Assembly: GCF_004785795.1 (NCBI RefSeq)
Contig: NZ_SRRO01000001.1
Span: forward strand, 372,001 to 436,000
Length of the DNA stretch: 64,000 bases
Reading direction: 5' to 3'
Source: Nocardioides eburneiflavus
Lineage (GTDB): Bacteria > Actinomycetota > Actinomycetes > Propionibacteriales > Nocardioidaceae
Both the position numbers and the translations under genes were made by a program. Shown piece after piece: positions 7,856 to 15,197 of the stretch; position 1 is the first letter of the stretch; every line of letters starts with the position of its first letter. The notes under the pieces are model-generated. The model was not told the DNA's origin and ran no database searches. It saw nothing but the letters and a program-made list of their open reading frames with translations.

Positions 7856-9019
7856 ATGGGCACCCACCACCACCGCGGCCCCGCCCGTACGGGCTCCCGG
7901 CTGCACCGCACCGCCGCGCTCGCGGTCGTCGCGCCCCTCGCGCTGCTGACGGTCGTCGCGCTCGTGTGGCTGTGGCCCTCCCCGGGGGCGATCGGGGACG
8001 GCGCCGACGCGGCCCCCGAGATCCCCGGCCGGGTCGTCGCGGTCGAGGAGGAGACCTGCCCCGAGGGGACGCCTGCCGACGTCGAGCGGTGCGGGAGTGT
8101 ACGCGTGTCGGTCGGCACCGAGGACCCCGTCGAGGTGACCGCCCCGTTGCCCGGTGGGCTCGGCGCGCCCGAGGTCGAGCTCGACGACGACGTCGTGCTG
8201 ATCCGCAACGAGACCCCGGACGGCGTCGCGTACGCCGTGGTGGACCACCAGCGCGGCACCGGGCTGTGGTTCGTGGGGCTCGCGTTCGTGCTGGCGTTGG
8301 TCGCCTTCGGCCGGTGGCGCGGCGTGGCGTCCCTGGCCGGGCTGGCGGCGACCTTCGCGATCCTCGCGTCCTTCGTGATCCCGGCGATCCTCGACGGCAG
8401 CCCGCCGCTGCTCGTCGCCGTCGTCGGGTCGGCGGCGGTCGTGCTCGTCGTCCTCTACCTGACCCACGGCTTCGGCATCACCACGACGACGGCCGTGCTC
8501 GGCACGCTGGCCAGCCTCGCCCTGACCGGAGCCCTGGCGTGGCTCTCGGTGGCGGCGCTCCACCTCACCGGCGTGACCGACGACCTGTCCGCCTCGGTCG
8601 GCGGCACCCAGGGCGTCGACATGCGCGGCCTGCTGCTGGCCGGCATCGTCATCGGCTCTCTCGGCGTCCTCGACGACGTCACGGTCACCCAGGCGGCCAC
8701 CGTCGCCGAGATCGCGCACGCCGACCCGGCCGCCGGGTTCGGCCGGCTCTTCCGCGCGGGCAGCCGCGTCGGGCGTGCCCACGTGGCGTCGGTGGTCAAC
8801 ACCATCGTCCTGGCGTACGCCGGGTCGTCGCTGCCGCTGCTCGTGCTGCTGGTCGCCGACAACGGCTCGCTGACCGCGGTCGTGCCGAGCCAGGTCGTGG
8901 CGCAGGAGATCGTGCGCAGCTCCGTGGCCACCATCGGCCTGATCGCGGCCGTGCCGCTCACCACGGCGCTGGCCGCGTGGGCCCACCGCAACCGGCAGGC
9001 CGGGGGGATGGCCGGCTAA
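7856..9019 (+). CDS. YibE/F family membrane protein
   Basis: 387 residues from ATG 7856, which has GGAGGA upstream. One N-terminal helix (about 20-42) is followed by an extracytoplasmic domain of about 90 residues holding a Cys pair (CPEG, ERCG). Seven or more helices follow. The segment IGSLGVLDDVTVTQAATVAE is the hallmark of YibE/F proteins. The function is unknown, with transport suggested. Its end overlaps the end of the convergent zur gene by four bases. Confidence 0.88.
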   Translation: MGTHHHRGPARTGSRLHRTAALAVVAPLALLTVVALVWLWPSPGAIGDGADAAPEIPGRVVAVEEETCPEGTPADVERCGSVRVSVGTEDPVEVTAPLPGGLGAPEVELDDDVVLIRNETPDGVAYAVVDHQRGTGLWFVGLAFVLALVAFGRWRGVASLAGLAATFAILASFVIPAILDGSPPLLVAVVGSAAVVLVVLYLTHGFGITTTTAVLGTLASLALTGALAWLSVAALHLTGVTDDLSASVGGTQGVDMRGLLLAGIVIGSLGVLDDVTVTQAATVAEIAHADPAAGFGRLFRAGSRVGRAHVASVVNTIVLAYAGSSLPLLVLLVADNGSLTAVVPSQVVAQEIVRSSVATIGLIAAVPLTTALAAWAHRNRQAGGMAG

Positions 9020-9438
9020 CGCCGCGAGCACTCCGCGCAGAGGCCGAAGAGCTCGACCACGTGCGTCACCTCGGTGAAGCCGTGCGACTCGGCGGCCTTG
9101 ACGGCCCACTTCTCGACCGCGGGGCCGTCGACCTCGACGGTGACGCCGCAGCTGCGGCAGACCAGGTGGTGGTGGTGCTGCGGGCCGCACTGGCGATAGA
9201 GGACCTCGCCCTCGTCGGAGCGCAGCACGTCGAGCTCGCCGGCCTCGGTCATCGCCTGGAGGGTGCGGTAGACGGTGGCCAGGCCGACCCGGTCGCCGCT
9301 GGCCCGGAGGTCGTCGTACATCTGCTGGGCGCTGACGAACGCCTCCTGGCGCGACAGCTGGTCGCGCAGCAGGCGGCGCTGGCGGGTGTCGCGGCGGCCG
9401 GGTCCGGCAGGCGCGGAGCCGGCGGTGGGCGCTGTCAT
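9016..9438 (-). CDS. zur: Fur-family regulator, probable zinc uptake regulator Zur
   Basis: 140 residues. The winged helix is at about residues 20-85 (SAQQMYDDLRASGDRVGLATVYRTLQAMTEAGEL). The metal-binding C-terminal half has CGPQHHHHLVCRSC and CAECSRR, giving two CxxC pairs for structural zinc and the His cluster of the regulatory site. Assignment to Zur rather than Fur rests on context. The gene is divergent from zinc-independent ribosomal protein genes, and Zur-like dyads precede three nearby units. Zn-bound Zur would repress these when zinc is plentiful. Confidence 0.85.
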   Translation of the reverse strand: MTAPTAGSAPAGPGRRDTRQRRLLRDQLSRQEAFVSAQQMYDDLRASGDRVGLATVYRTLQAMTEAGELDVLRSDEGEVLYRQCGPQHHHHLVCRSCGVTVEVDGPAVEKWAVKAAESHGFTEVTHVVELFGLCAECSRR

Positions 9439-9481
9439 GGCGGTCAGCCTAACCGGGCTTCCCCTCGACCGGGACGTGGTC

Positions 9482-9505
9482 TACTATTGAGAACGATTCT
9501 CGTTA
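9482..9505 (+). promoter_or_regulatory. promoter with Zur box before the L31 gene
   Basis: TACTAT at 9482-9487 fits a -10 element. Just downstream GAGAA-CGA-TTCTC (9489-9501) is a perfect dyad and resembles the A/T-centred Zur sites of actinobacteria. A strong AAGGAGG (9507-9513) and the GTG start at 9518 follow. Zur bound here would block transcript initiation. Confidence 0.75.
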
Positions 9506-9517
9506 CAAGGAGGCGAA

Positions 9518-9667
9518 GTGAAGCAGGGCATCCACCCCGACTACGGCCCCGTCGTCGCCGTCGACATCACCAGCGACAGCCACCCGTTCTGGACCGGCAC
9601 CGCCCGTAGGCTCGACAGCGAGGGGCGCGTCGAGAAGTTCCAGCGGCGCTACGGCGGGTCGCGATGA
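9518..9667 (+). CDS. rpmE2: ribosomal protein L31 type B, with an internal in-frame deletion
   Basis: 49 residues. The start [13 protein letters not shown] and the end [18 protein letters not shown]...VEKFQRRYG match the two ends of zinc-free (type B) L31. The family is usually about 80-90 residues long. The central part, normally with a FLTRST and a DGNTYPVV segment, is absent. PVV occurs at both ends of the missing part in typical members, so a deletion between direct repeats of CCCGTCGTC (here 9548-9556) explains it. The frame is kept. Whether the short protein can join a ribosome is doubtful. The stop overlaps the CobW start (ATGA). Confidence 0.75.
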   Translation: MKQGIHPDYGPVVAVDITSDSHPFWTGTARRLDSEGRVEKFQRRYGGSR

Positions 9668-10737
9668 GGACGCCGCTGGTGGTGGTCACGGGAGTCGACC
9701 CGGCCGCGATGGACGCGACGCTGCTCAGCCTGGCGTGGGACCTGCCGCGGGCGGTGTCGGTGCGGCACGCGATCGACCCCGAGTCGCAGGTGCTCACCCG
9801 GACCGTCAGCGACGCGACCGGCGTCGTGGAGCGGCACGAGGTCCAGCTCGAGCACGCGTGCGTCAGCTGCGCACTGCGCGAGGACATCCTGCCCACGCTC
9901 CAGCGCCTCGCCCGCGACGAGCGGTGGAGCTCGATCGTCTCGGGCCTGCCGACTGCGACCGAGGCGGGCCAGCTCACCCACGCCCTCGCCACCGACACCC
10001 GGCTGGCGCGACACCTCAAGCTCAGCGCCGTCATCGCCGCCGTGGGCGCGAGCGACACCGTGCGCGACCTGCTCAGCGACGACCTGCTCCGCGAGCGGGG
10101 CGTGCACACCAACCCCTACGACGACCGCGGCGTGGGCGAGGTCGCCTGCGCCCAGGTCGAGCTCGCCGACGTGGTCGTGCTCGACGCCGAGCCCCGGCCC
10201 GAGGCCGCCGACCTGCTGCATGCACTGGCCCGCCCGGGCGCTCCCGTCCTCCCCGGGGCCGACCAGGTGGACGGCCCTGCGCTGGTCGCCGACCGGCACC
10301 ACCACAGGCTCGCCGACGCGTGGTGCTCCCCCGAGCTCGACCTCGACCTGCCTGCCCTCGAGCGGAGCAGCGCGTGGCGGCTGGACCTGCGCTCGTCGCG
10401 CCCGTTCCACCCCGAGCGGCTGCTCGACCACATCGAACGCCTCGGCACGGGCGCGCACCGCGCCCGCGGCTGCTTCTGGGTGCCCACCCGCCCCGGCGAC
10501 CTGCTGGAGTGGTCCGGCGCCGGCGGCCAGCTGAGCATCGGCGGCTACAGCCCCTGGGGGCGGCGTACGCCCGTGACCCGGCTGCTCTACACCGGCCTCG
10601 GCGCGCCGCCAGCCGACCTCCGCGCCGCGTTCGAGGAGGTCCTCCTCACCCCTGCCGAGGCCCGGCAGGCCCAGCCGTGGGACGTCGTCGAGGACGGCCT
10701 CGAGCCGTGGCTCGGCGACATCCGCGACGTCGCCTGA
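9664..10737 (+). CDS. CobW/COG0523-like protein with degenerate P-loop
   Basis: 357 residues. The fold follows COG0523 zinc-related GTPases: an N-terminal strand VVVTGV, a [12 protein letters not shown] motif where the family has a CxCC metal site, and a C-terminal CobW_C domain ([18 protein letters not shown] to YSPWGRR). The P-loop is not canonical. Where GxxxxGKT is expected the protein has [12 protein letters not shown], so GTP binding by the usual route is unlikely. It sits in the Zur-controlled ribosomal cluster. As I recall, a CobW-like gene in the matching mycobacterial operon recruits a hibernation factor to zinc-free ribosomes, and this could be a counterpart. Confidence 0.8.
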   Translation: MRTPLVVVTGVDPAAMDATLLSLAWDLPRAVSVRHAIDPESQVLTRTVSDATGVVERHEVQLEHACVSCALREDILPTLQRLARDERWSSIVSGLPTATEAGQLTHALATDTRLARHLKLSAVIAAVGASDTVRDLLSDDLLRERGVHTNPYDDRGVGEVACAQVELADVVVLDAEPRPEAADLLHALARPGAPVLPGADQVDGPALVADRHHHRLADAWCSPELDLDLPALERSSAWRLDLRSSRPFHPERLLDHIERLGTGAHRARGCFWVPTRPGDLLEWSGAGGQLSIGGYSPWGRRTPVTRLLYTGLGAPPADLRAAFEEVLLTPAEARQAQPWDVVEDGLEPWLGDIRDVA

Positions 10738-10778
10738 CCCATCCGCCAGAGAACCCCTCGACACACCAGGAGGAACCC

Positions 10779-10853
10779 GTGGCCGTCCCCAAGCGCCGCA
10801 CCTCACGCAGCAACACCCGCCACCGCCGCTCGCAGTGGAAGGCGACCCCGGTC
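10779..10853 (+). pseudogene. rpmF: ribosomal protein L32, N-terminal remnant
   Basis: Starts GTG 10779, five bases after AGGAGG. The first 25 residues [25 protein letters not shown] are clear L32. At 10851-10853 the sequence jumps into the C-terminal half of an L28 gene in another frame. The rest of L32 is missing. The frame stays open after the junction and would run on, out of L28 frame, into S14. The normal L32 length is about 55-60 residues. Confidence 0.75.
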
Positions 10854-11008
10854 GTTTCGACGTCAACGTCCAGTCCAAGAAGTACTGGGTGCCGAGCCTG
10901 CGACGCAGCGTCACGCTCACCGTCAGCGCACGCGGCATCAAGACGATCGACCAGCGCGGCATCGAGGCGGTCGTCGCCGACATCCACGCGCGGGGAGGGA
11001 AGGTCTGA
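10853..11008 (+). pseudogene. rpmB: ribosomal protein L28, C-terminal remnant without a start
   Basis: From 10853 the frame reads [22 protein letters not shown] and then [27 protein letters not shown], which is the C-terminal two-thirds of L28 (51 residues). There is no start codon or N-terminal part. It is fused out of frame to the L32 remnant. The TGA at 11006-11008 overlaps the ATG of the L33 remnant. Confidence 0.75.
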
Positions 11009-11070
11009 TGGCGGCACGCGGCAACCACTTGCGACCCAAGGTGAAGATGCGCTCCACCGGAGGAACCGGA
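11008..11070 (+). pseudogene. rpmG: ribosomal protein L33, N-terminal remnant
   Basis: [21 protein letters not shown] is the start of L33, but the next base opens the S14 gene. The remaining ~33 residues (normally YVTRKNRRN onward) are gone. The ACCGG shared by the L33 codons and the S14 leader suggests a deletion between short repeats. The L33 frame stays open into the S14 gene and codes an unrelated tail. There are no zinc-binding cysteines, as expected for a C-minus paralogue. Confidence 0.72.
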
Positions 11071-11372
11071 TGGCCAAGAAGTCGAAGGTCGTCGCCAACG
11101 AGCGCCGCAAGCGCACCGTCGAGAGGTACGCCGCCCGGCGGGCGGAGCTGAAGGAGGCGGTGCGCACCGCGTCCAGCGCCGAGGAGCGCGACGCCGCCGT
11201 ACGGGCGCTCGGCCGGCTGCCGCGCGACGCGAGCCCCGTTCGGGTCCGCAACCGCGACCAGGTCGACGGCCGGCCCCGCGGCTACGTCCGCAAGGCCGGG
11301 CTGTCCCGGATCAACCTGCGCACCCTCGCCCACCGCGGCGAGCTGCCGGGGATCACGAAGTCCTCCTGGTAG
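11070..11372 (+). CDS. rpsN: ribosomal protein S14, zinc-independent form
   Basis: 100 residues: [20 protein letters not shown] ... [31 protein letters not shown]. It is intact and of normal length for the long, cysteine-free S14 type. GGAGGA lies five bases before the ATG. In actinobacteria this form replaces the zinc-ribbon S14 during zinc starvation. It is the only apparently full-length ribosomal protein in the cluster. Confidence 0.92.
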   Translation: MAKKSKVVANERRKRTVERYAARRAELKEAVRTASSAEERDAAVRALGRLPRDASPVRVRNRDQVDGRPRGYVRKAGLSRINLRTLAHRGELPGITKSSW

Positions 11373-11385
11373 TCGCCGCTTCCGC

Positions 11386-11400
11386 TGATAACGGGAATCA
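11386..11400 (+). promoter_or_regulatory. possible Zur box before the permease gene
   Basis: TGATAACGGGAATCA has TGAT/ATCA ends and shares GA-AACG with the site at 9489. It lies 40 bases before the permease start. The inner arms are imperfect, so binding is only suggested. Confidence 0.4.
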
Positions 11401-11440
11401 CTTACGCTCCACCGGTGATCGAGGCTGAGCAGGACCCCGC

Positions 11441-12442
11441 ATGAGTGGTTCCACCAAGCAGGACGCGCCGCCCGCGCCCGGGCGCACCGTGGGAGGACTC
11501 CCCCTCCAGGTCTACGTCGTCTTCGGCGTGCTCGGGGCCCTGGTGGTGTCGCAGCAGTGGCTGCTGCCGCGCCTCGACTCACCCGCGCTGGCGACGTGGA
11601 GCACCATCTTCGTCGCGATCGTGGTGCAGTCGATCCCGTTCCTCGTCGGCGGCGTGCTGCTCGCCGGCGTCATCGCGACGCTGCTGTCGGAGAAGGCGTT
11701 GCGCAGGCTGGTGCCCGCCAACCCGACCCTCGGCGTGCCCGTCGCGGGACTGGCCGGCGTGGCCCTTCCGGGGTGCGAGTGCGCGTCGGTCCCCGTCGCG
11801 GGCAGCCTGATGCGGCGCGGGGTCGCGCCCGCCGTCGCGCTGACCTTCCTGCTCGCAACTCCCGCGGTGAACCCGGTCGTGCTGGTGTCGACGGCCGTCG
11901 CCTTTCCTGACCGCCCCGAGGTCGTGCTCGCCCGATTCCTCGCCTCGCTGGTGACCGCCGTCGCGGTCGGGTGGCTGTGGCTGCGGTTCGCCGGACGCGT
12001 CCCGATCCTGCACCGCCAGCGCGGTCACGACCACGGTGAGGGCGCCGCGCAGGCCTTCCTCGGCAGCGTGCGCCACGACTTCATCCACGCAGCCGGGTTC
12101 CTCGTGCTGGGCGCGATGATCGCCGCCGCGATCAACACCTTCGTGCCGCGCGAGATCATCGACAGCGTCGCGGGGAACTTCTTCCTCGCGGTCGGCTCGA
12201 TGGCGATCTTCGCCTTCGTCGTCGCCCTGTGCTCCGAGGCCGACGCGTTCGTGGCGGCCAGCCTCAGCGCCTTCTCCGACACAGCCAAGCTCGTCTTCAT
12301 GGTCGTCGGCCCGGCGATGGACGTGAAGCTCGCGTCGATGGAGTCGGGCCAGTTCGGCGGCGCCTTCGCGCTGCGGTTCGTGCCGCTGGTGATCGTCGTG
12401 GCGGTGCTGTCTGCCTGCGGCATGGGATGGTGGCTGCTGTGA
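11441..12442 (+). CDS. DUF318 family permease
   Basis: 333 residues with about eight helices. PGCECASVPVAGSLMRRGV followed by FLLATPAVNPVVL is the signature of the DUF318 (YraQ/ArsP-like) permeases, with Cys in the GCEC motif. An HDHGEG stretch lies in the central cytoplasmic loop. A second half repeat has CSEADAFVAASL. The substrate is unknown. The position downstream of zinc-independent ribosomal genes and a possible Zur site suggests zinc or another metal. The stop overlaps the next start (GTGA). Confidence 0.85.
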   Translation: MSGSTKQDAPPAPGRTVGGLPLQVYVVFGVLGALVVSQQWLLPRLDSPALATWSTIFVAIVVQSIPFLVGGVLLAGVIATLLSEKALRRLVPANPTLGVPVAGLAGVALPGCECASVPVAGSLMRRGVAPAVALTFLLATPAVNPVVLVSTAVAFPDRPEVVLARFLASLVTAVAVGWLWLRFAGRVPILHRQRGHDHGEGAAQAFLGSVRHDFIHAAGFLVLGAMIAAAINTFVPREIIDSVAGNFFLAVGSMAIFAFVVALCSEADAFVAASLSAFSDTAKLVFMVVGPAMDVKLASMESGQFGGAFALRFVPLVIVVAVLSACGMGWWLL

Positions 12443-13128
12443 CCCGCGCGACCCAGACCCTGCTGCTGGCCGTCACCGGCGCCGTCCTGGTCCGCATGGC
12501 GGCGGGCGACGCCTACCTGCGCTACGTCAACTCGTGGATGCGCTGGCCGCTCGTCGCGTGCGGCGTCTTCCTCATCGTGCTCGCGCTCGCCGACCTGTGG
12601 CGCGAGCAGGGATCCGAGGACGAGGACCACGACGCCCACGTGCCGCGGGCCGCCTGGCTCCTCTTCGCGCCGTCCCTGGTCTTCTTCCTCGTCGCTCCCC
12701 CGGCCCTCGGCGCCCACTTCGCCGAGCGCGCCCAGAACGCGACCGTCCCGATCAAGGAGGCGAGCGAGGTCTCGCTGCCCCCGCTGCCCGAGGGCGACAC
12801 GGTGCCCCTGACGCTCGACGACGTCCTGTTCCGCGCGGCGTACGACGACGGCGCGACCCTTGCCGACCGCCGCCTCGAGCTCACCGGATTCGTGAGCCGG
12901 GACAAGTCCGGCACCTGGTACGTCACCCAGTTCGGGATGAACTGCTGCGCCGCCGACGCCACGGTGATGCGCGTGGCGGCGACCGGCGTGGAGCCGCCCG
13001 CGGACGACCAGTGGGTGCGCGTGGTCGCCACGCACGTCCCCGGCACCGGCGACGGCGGCCTGGACTCGCCGGAAGTGGTCGTCGAGGAGCTCGCGCTCAT
13101 CGAGGCACCGAAGAACCAGTACCGCTGA
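12439..13128 (+). CDS. TIGR03943 family membrane/lipoprotein-like partner of the DUF318 permease
   Basis: 229 residues from GTG 12439. Two helices lie at the N-terminus (about 5-20 and 28-50) and one near 70-90. A soluble outside domain follows with FVSRDKSGTWYVTQFGMNCCAADATVMRV. The CC pair in that domain is conserved in the family and could bind metal. Such genes are regularly paired with DUF318 permeases. The GTGA overlap shows coupling. The gene ends before a strong terminator. Confidence 0.82.
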   Translation: MTRATQTLLLAVTGAVLVRMAAGDAYLRYVNSWMRWPLVACGVFLIVLALADLWREQGSEDEDHDAHVPRAAWLLFAPSLVFFLVAPPALGAHFAERAQNATVPIKEASEVSLPPLPEGDTVPLTLDDVLFRAAYDDGATLADRRLELTGFVSRDKSGTWYVTQFGMNCCAADATVMRVAATGVEPPADDQWVRVVATHVPGTGDGGLDSPEVVVEELALIEAPKNQYR

Positions 13129-13141
13129 GACCCCGACATGC

Positions 13142-13177
13142 CGAGGAGGCCGCACCGAGATCGGTGCGGCCTCCTCG
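13142..13177. terminator. bidirectional terminator
   Basis: A perfect 17-base inverted repeat with a two-base centre (arms 13142-13158 and 13161-13177) lies between the convergent TIGR03943 and HU genes. It can serve both strands. Confidence 0.9.
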
Positions 13178-13203
13178 TCGTACGGGGCGTACGGGGGCGT
13201 ACG

Positions 13204-13479
13204 TCAGCCGTTGAGGCTCTGCTTGAGCGCAGAGGCCGGCTTGAAGCCGGCGCTGCGGGACGCGGCGATCTCCATCGCCTCGCCGGTCTGCGGGTTGCGG
13301 CCCGAGCGGGCCGCGCGCTCACGGACCTCGAACGTGCCGAAGCCGGGCAGGGTCACCTTGTCGCCGTTGGCGAGGGCGGACGAGATGGCCTCGACCACGG
13401 CGTCGACGGCGGACTCGGCGCCGGACTTGGACAGGTCGGCGCCCTGGGCGACGGCGTCGACGAGCTCACGCTTGTTCAT
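13204..13479 (-). CDS. hup: HU-family DNA-binding protein
   Basis: 91 residues: MNKRELVDAVAQGADLSKSGAESAVDAVVEAI, then VTLPGFGTFEVRERAARSGRNPQTGEAMEIAAS. This is the full HU fold with the DNA-binding arm (RNPQTGE). It lacks the Lys-rich tail of the main actinobacterial HupB. AAGGAGAAG precedes the ATG. A Zur-like dyad lies about 30 bases upstream, so this may be a zinc-regulated HU paralogue. Confidence 0.93.
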   Translation of the reverse strand: MNKRELVDAVAQGADLSKSGAESAVDAVVEAISSALANGDKVTLPGFGTFEVRERAARSGRNPQTGEAMEIAASRSAGFKPASALKQSLNG

Positions 13480-13509
13480 CGTGTTCTTCTCCTTGGTGCT
13501 TCAGGAATT

Positions 13510-13522
13510 GGGAATGATTCTC
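13510..13522 (-). promoter_or_regulatory. Zur-like box before the HU gene
   Basis: GGGAA-TGA-TTCTC on the plus strand is nearly the same dyad as 9489-9501 (GAGAA-CGA-TTCTC). It is placed to cover the start region of the HU transcript. Confidence 0.6.
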
Positions 13523-13599
13523 ATCATAGGCGGAGAGGCGCTGCTCCCCACCACACCACACTGTCAGAGCGCGGCGACGTCCGCGCGCACAGGTCACCC

Positions 13600-14058
13600 T
13601 CAGGGCGGGCAGGACTGCTGGAGGTACGCCGAGAAGGCGGCGTCGCCGCCGTCGACCGGATCGGCCGGCGCGCCGACCGCCTCGTGCTCGAGGTCGAGGC
13701 CGACGGAGTCGTACACGCTGCCGATCAGCGTGTAGTAGCCGCTGCGGGCGGGCAGCGACATCCCGGCCGGGACGCCGGTGTCGACCAGCGCGTCGGCGGA
13801 CTCCGCCAGCGCGGCCTCGTCGCTGGAGCCGGCGACGAACTGCGCCTGGCTGTCCGCGAGGGCGCGGAACCCGGCGCAGAACTCCTCGTCGCTGGCGACC
13901 ACCGGCGCGCCCCGCTCGGAGGCGGCCGGCTCGTCGGTGCCGGCGTCCCCCGCCGGCCGCTGCACGAGGACGATCAGCGCGACCAGGGCGAGCACCCCGA
14001 GGGCGAGCACGACGCGGGAGGTCGAGGAGGACCGCACGCGGTCTGCCGGCTTCGTCAT
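13600..14058 (-). CDS. small membrane-anchored or secreted protein of unknown function
   Basis: 152 residues. One hydrophobic helix at about 16-34 (VVLALGVLALVALIVLV) follows a short basic start. The remainder is outside the cell, with two Cys residues (EEFCAGF and QQSCPP at the end) that could form a disulfide. I do not recognise the family. The ATG is three bases after the stop of the PAS-ANTAR gene, so the two form an operon. Confidence 0.7.
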   Translation of the reverse strand: MTKPADRVRSSSTSRVVLALGVLALVALIVLVQRPAGDAGTDEPAASERGAPVVASDEEFCAGFRALADSQAQFVAGSSDEAALAESADALVDTGVPAGMSLPARSGYYTLIGSVYDSVGLDLEHEAVGAPADPVDGGDAAFSAYLQQSCPP

Positions 14059-14061
14059 CGA

Positions 14062-14727
14062 TCAGCCGGACTGGGCAGCCGTGCCGGGCGCGTCGGCGTA
14101 GAGCCGCTGGAGCATGACGTGCGGTGACGGCGACCGGCCGCGGGTGGGCGTCAGGTTGTCCCCCGCGGCCACGACCAGCAGGCCGGCGATGTCGCGCACC
14201 TTGCGGTTGGAGTCGGCGCTGAAGGCACGCAGGATCGCCCAGGCGGTGTCGGGGCCGACGCTGTAGAGCTGCACCAGCACGCCCTTCGCCTGCTCGATCA
14301 CTGCCCGGTGCTCGACGAAGTCCTCGACCGCTCCGTCGAGCTCGCGCGCGACCGCGTCCTGCCGGACGTCGGTGATGTCGATCAGGTGGCCGACGATGGC
14401 CGCCGTCTCGTCGTGGCGCTCGAGGTGTCCCGCCGCGACGACGACGCGGAGGCAGCCGGCGGCGGTGGTGATCCGGTGGACGAAGGAGAACGGCTCGTCT
14501 CGTTCGAGGGCGGCCTCCCGCGACTCCCAGGCTGCCTCGCGGTCGTCGGGGTGGATGTGGCTCATCACCAGCTCCATGGTGGGGACGACCTGACCGGGCT
14601 CGAACCCGTGGATGCGGAACATGCCGTCCGACCACGACCACGCGTCCGCGTCAGGGCGGTAGGAGAAGTGCCCGACCAGAGCAGCGTGCGGCGCGATGCT
14701 GGCGCCGCCCGAGGGACGAGTCGTCAT
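14062..14727 (-). CDS. PAS and ANTAR domain protein, probable antitermination regulator
   Basis: 221 residues. A PAS fold covers about residues 15-120 (WSDGMFRIHGFEPGQ, IHPDDREAAW, VGHLIDITDVRQ). An ANTAR domain covers about 128-190 (HRAVIEQAKGVLVQLYSVGPDTAWAILRAFSADSNRKVRDIAGLLV). ANTAR proteins bind paired RNA hairpins and prevent termination. The signal sensed by the PAS domain is unknown. It is cotranscribed with the small secreted protein gene. Confidence 0.88.
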   Translation of the reverse strand: MTTRPSGGASIAPHAALVGHFSYRPDADAWSWSDGMFRIHGFEPGQVVPTMELVMSHIHPDDREAAWESREAALERDEPFSFVHRITTAAGCLRVVVAAGHLERHDETAAIVGHLIDITDVRQDAVARELDGAVEDFVEHRAVIEQAKGVLVQLYSVGPDTAWAILRAFSADSNRKVRDIAGLLVVAAGDNLTPTRGRSPSPHVMLQRLYADAPGTAAQSG

Positions 14728-14770
14728 GCTCGGATTTTGCCCACTCGGGGTGTCGGCGACAAGCCGGGTC

Positions 14771-15142
14771 TCACCCTGGCGGCGGCTTCACCGCCAGCAC
14801 CGGGCACGTCGCGTCCAGCAGGATCCGCTGCGCCGTGCTGCCGAAGACGAGCTTGCCGACCGGCGTACGAGCTCGCAGGCCCAGGACCACCAGGCGGGCG
14901 TCGCGGCGCTGGGCGACCTGGACGACGGCGTCGCTCGGGTCACCGAGGTCACCACGCGCGACCTCGATCCGCCCGGCGGCCTCGGGCCAGCGCCGCTCGA
15001 GATCCGCGACCTCCGGCGGGGCATCGCCGCGGACGGCGGGCACCAGGACCACCACCTCCTCCTCCCGGGCGGACTCGGCGACGGCGGCAGCCACGGCTGC
15101 GTGCCCGGGCGGGGTGTCGGCATAGGCGACGACGACGGTCAT
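14771..15142 (-). CDS. universal stress protein, UspA type
   Basis: 123 residues: one Usp domain with MTVVVAYADTPPG at the start. The ATP-loop region near the end reads LGLRARTPVGKLVFGSTAQRILLDATCPVLAVK, matching the ATP-binding G-x2-G-x9-G-(S/T) pattern. It lies 55 bases downstream of the tctA fusion gene and may be the last gene of that operon. Confidence 0.87.
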   Translation of the reverse strand: MTVVVAYADTPPGHAAVAAAVAESAREEEVVVLVPAVRGDAPPEVADLERRWPEAAGRIEVARGDLGDPSDAVVQVAQRRDARLVVLGLRARTPVGKLVFGSTAQRILLDATCPVLAVKPPPG

Positions 15143-15197
15143 CGGCTGTCCTTCCTGGTGGTGGGGTCGAGGTGCGGCGTCGAGCCGGGTCGGGTGG

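Noticed and set aside
10779..11372. One continuous L32-to-S14 fusion protein
   Set aside because: The frame is open by chance between the L32 remnant and S14. S14 has its own ribosome site and start, and the middle codes L28 and L33 in other frames.
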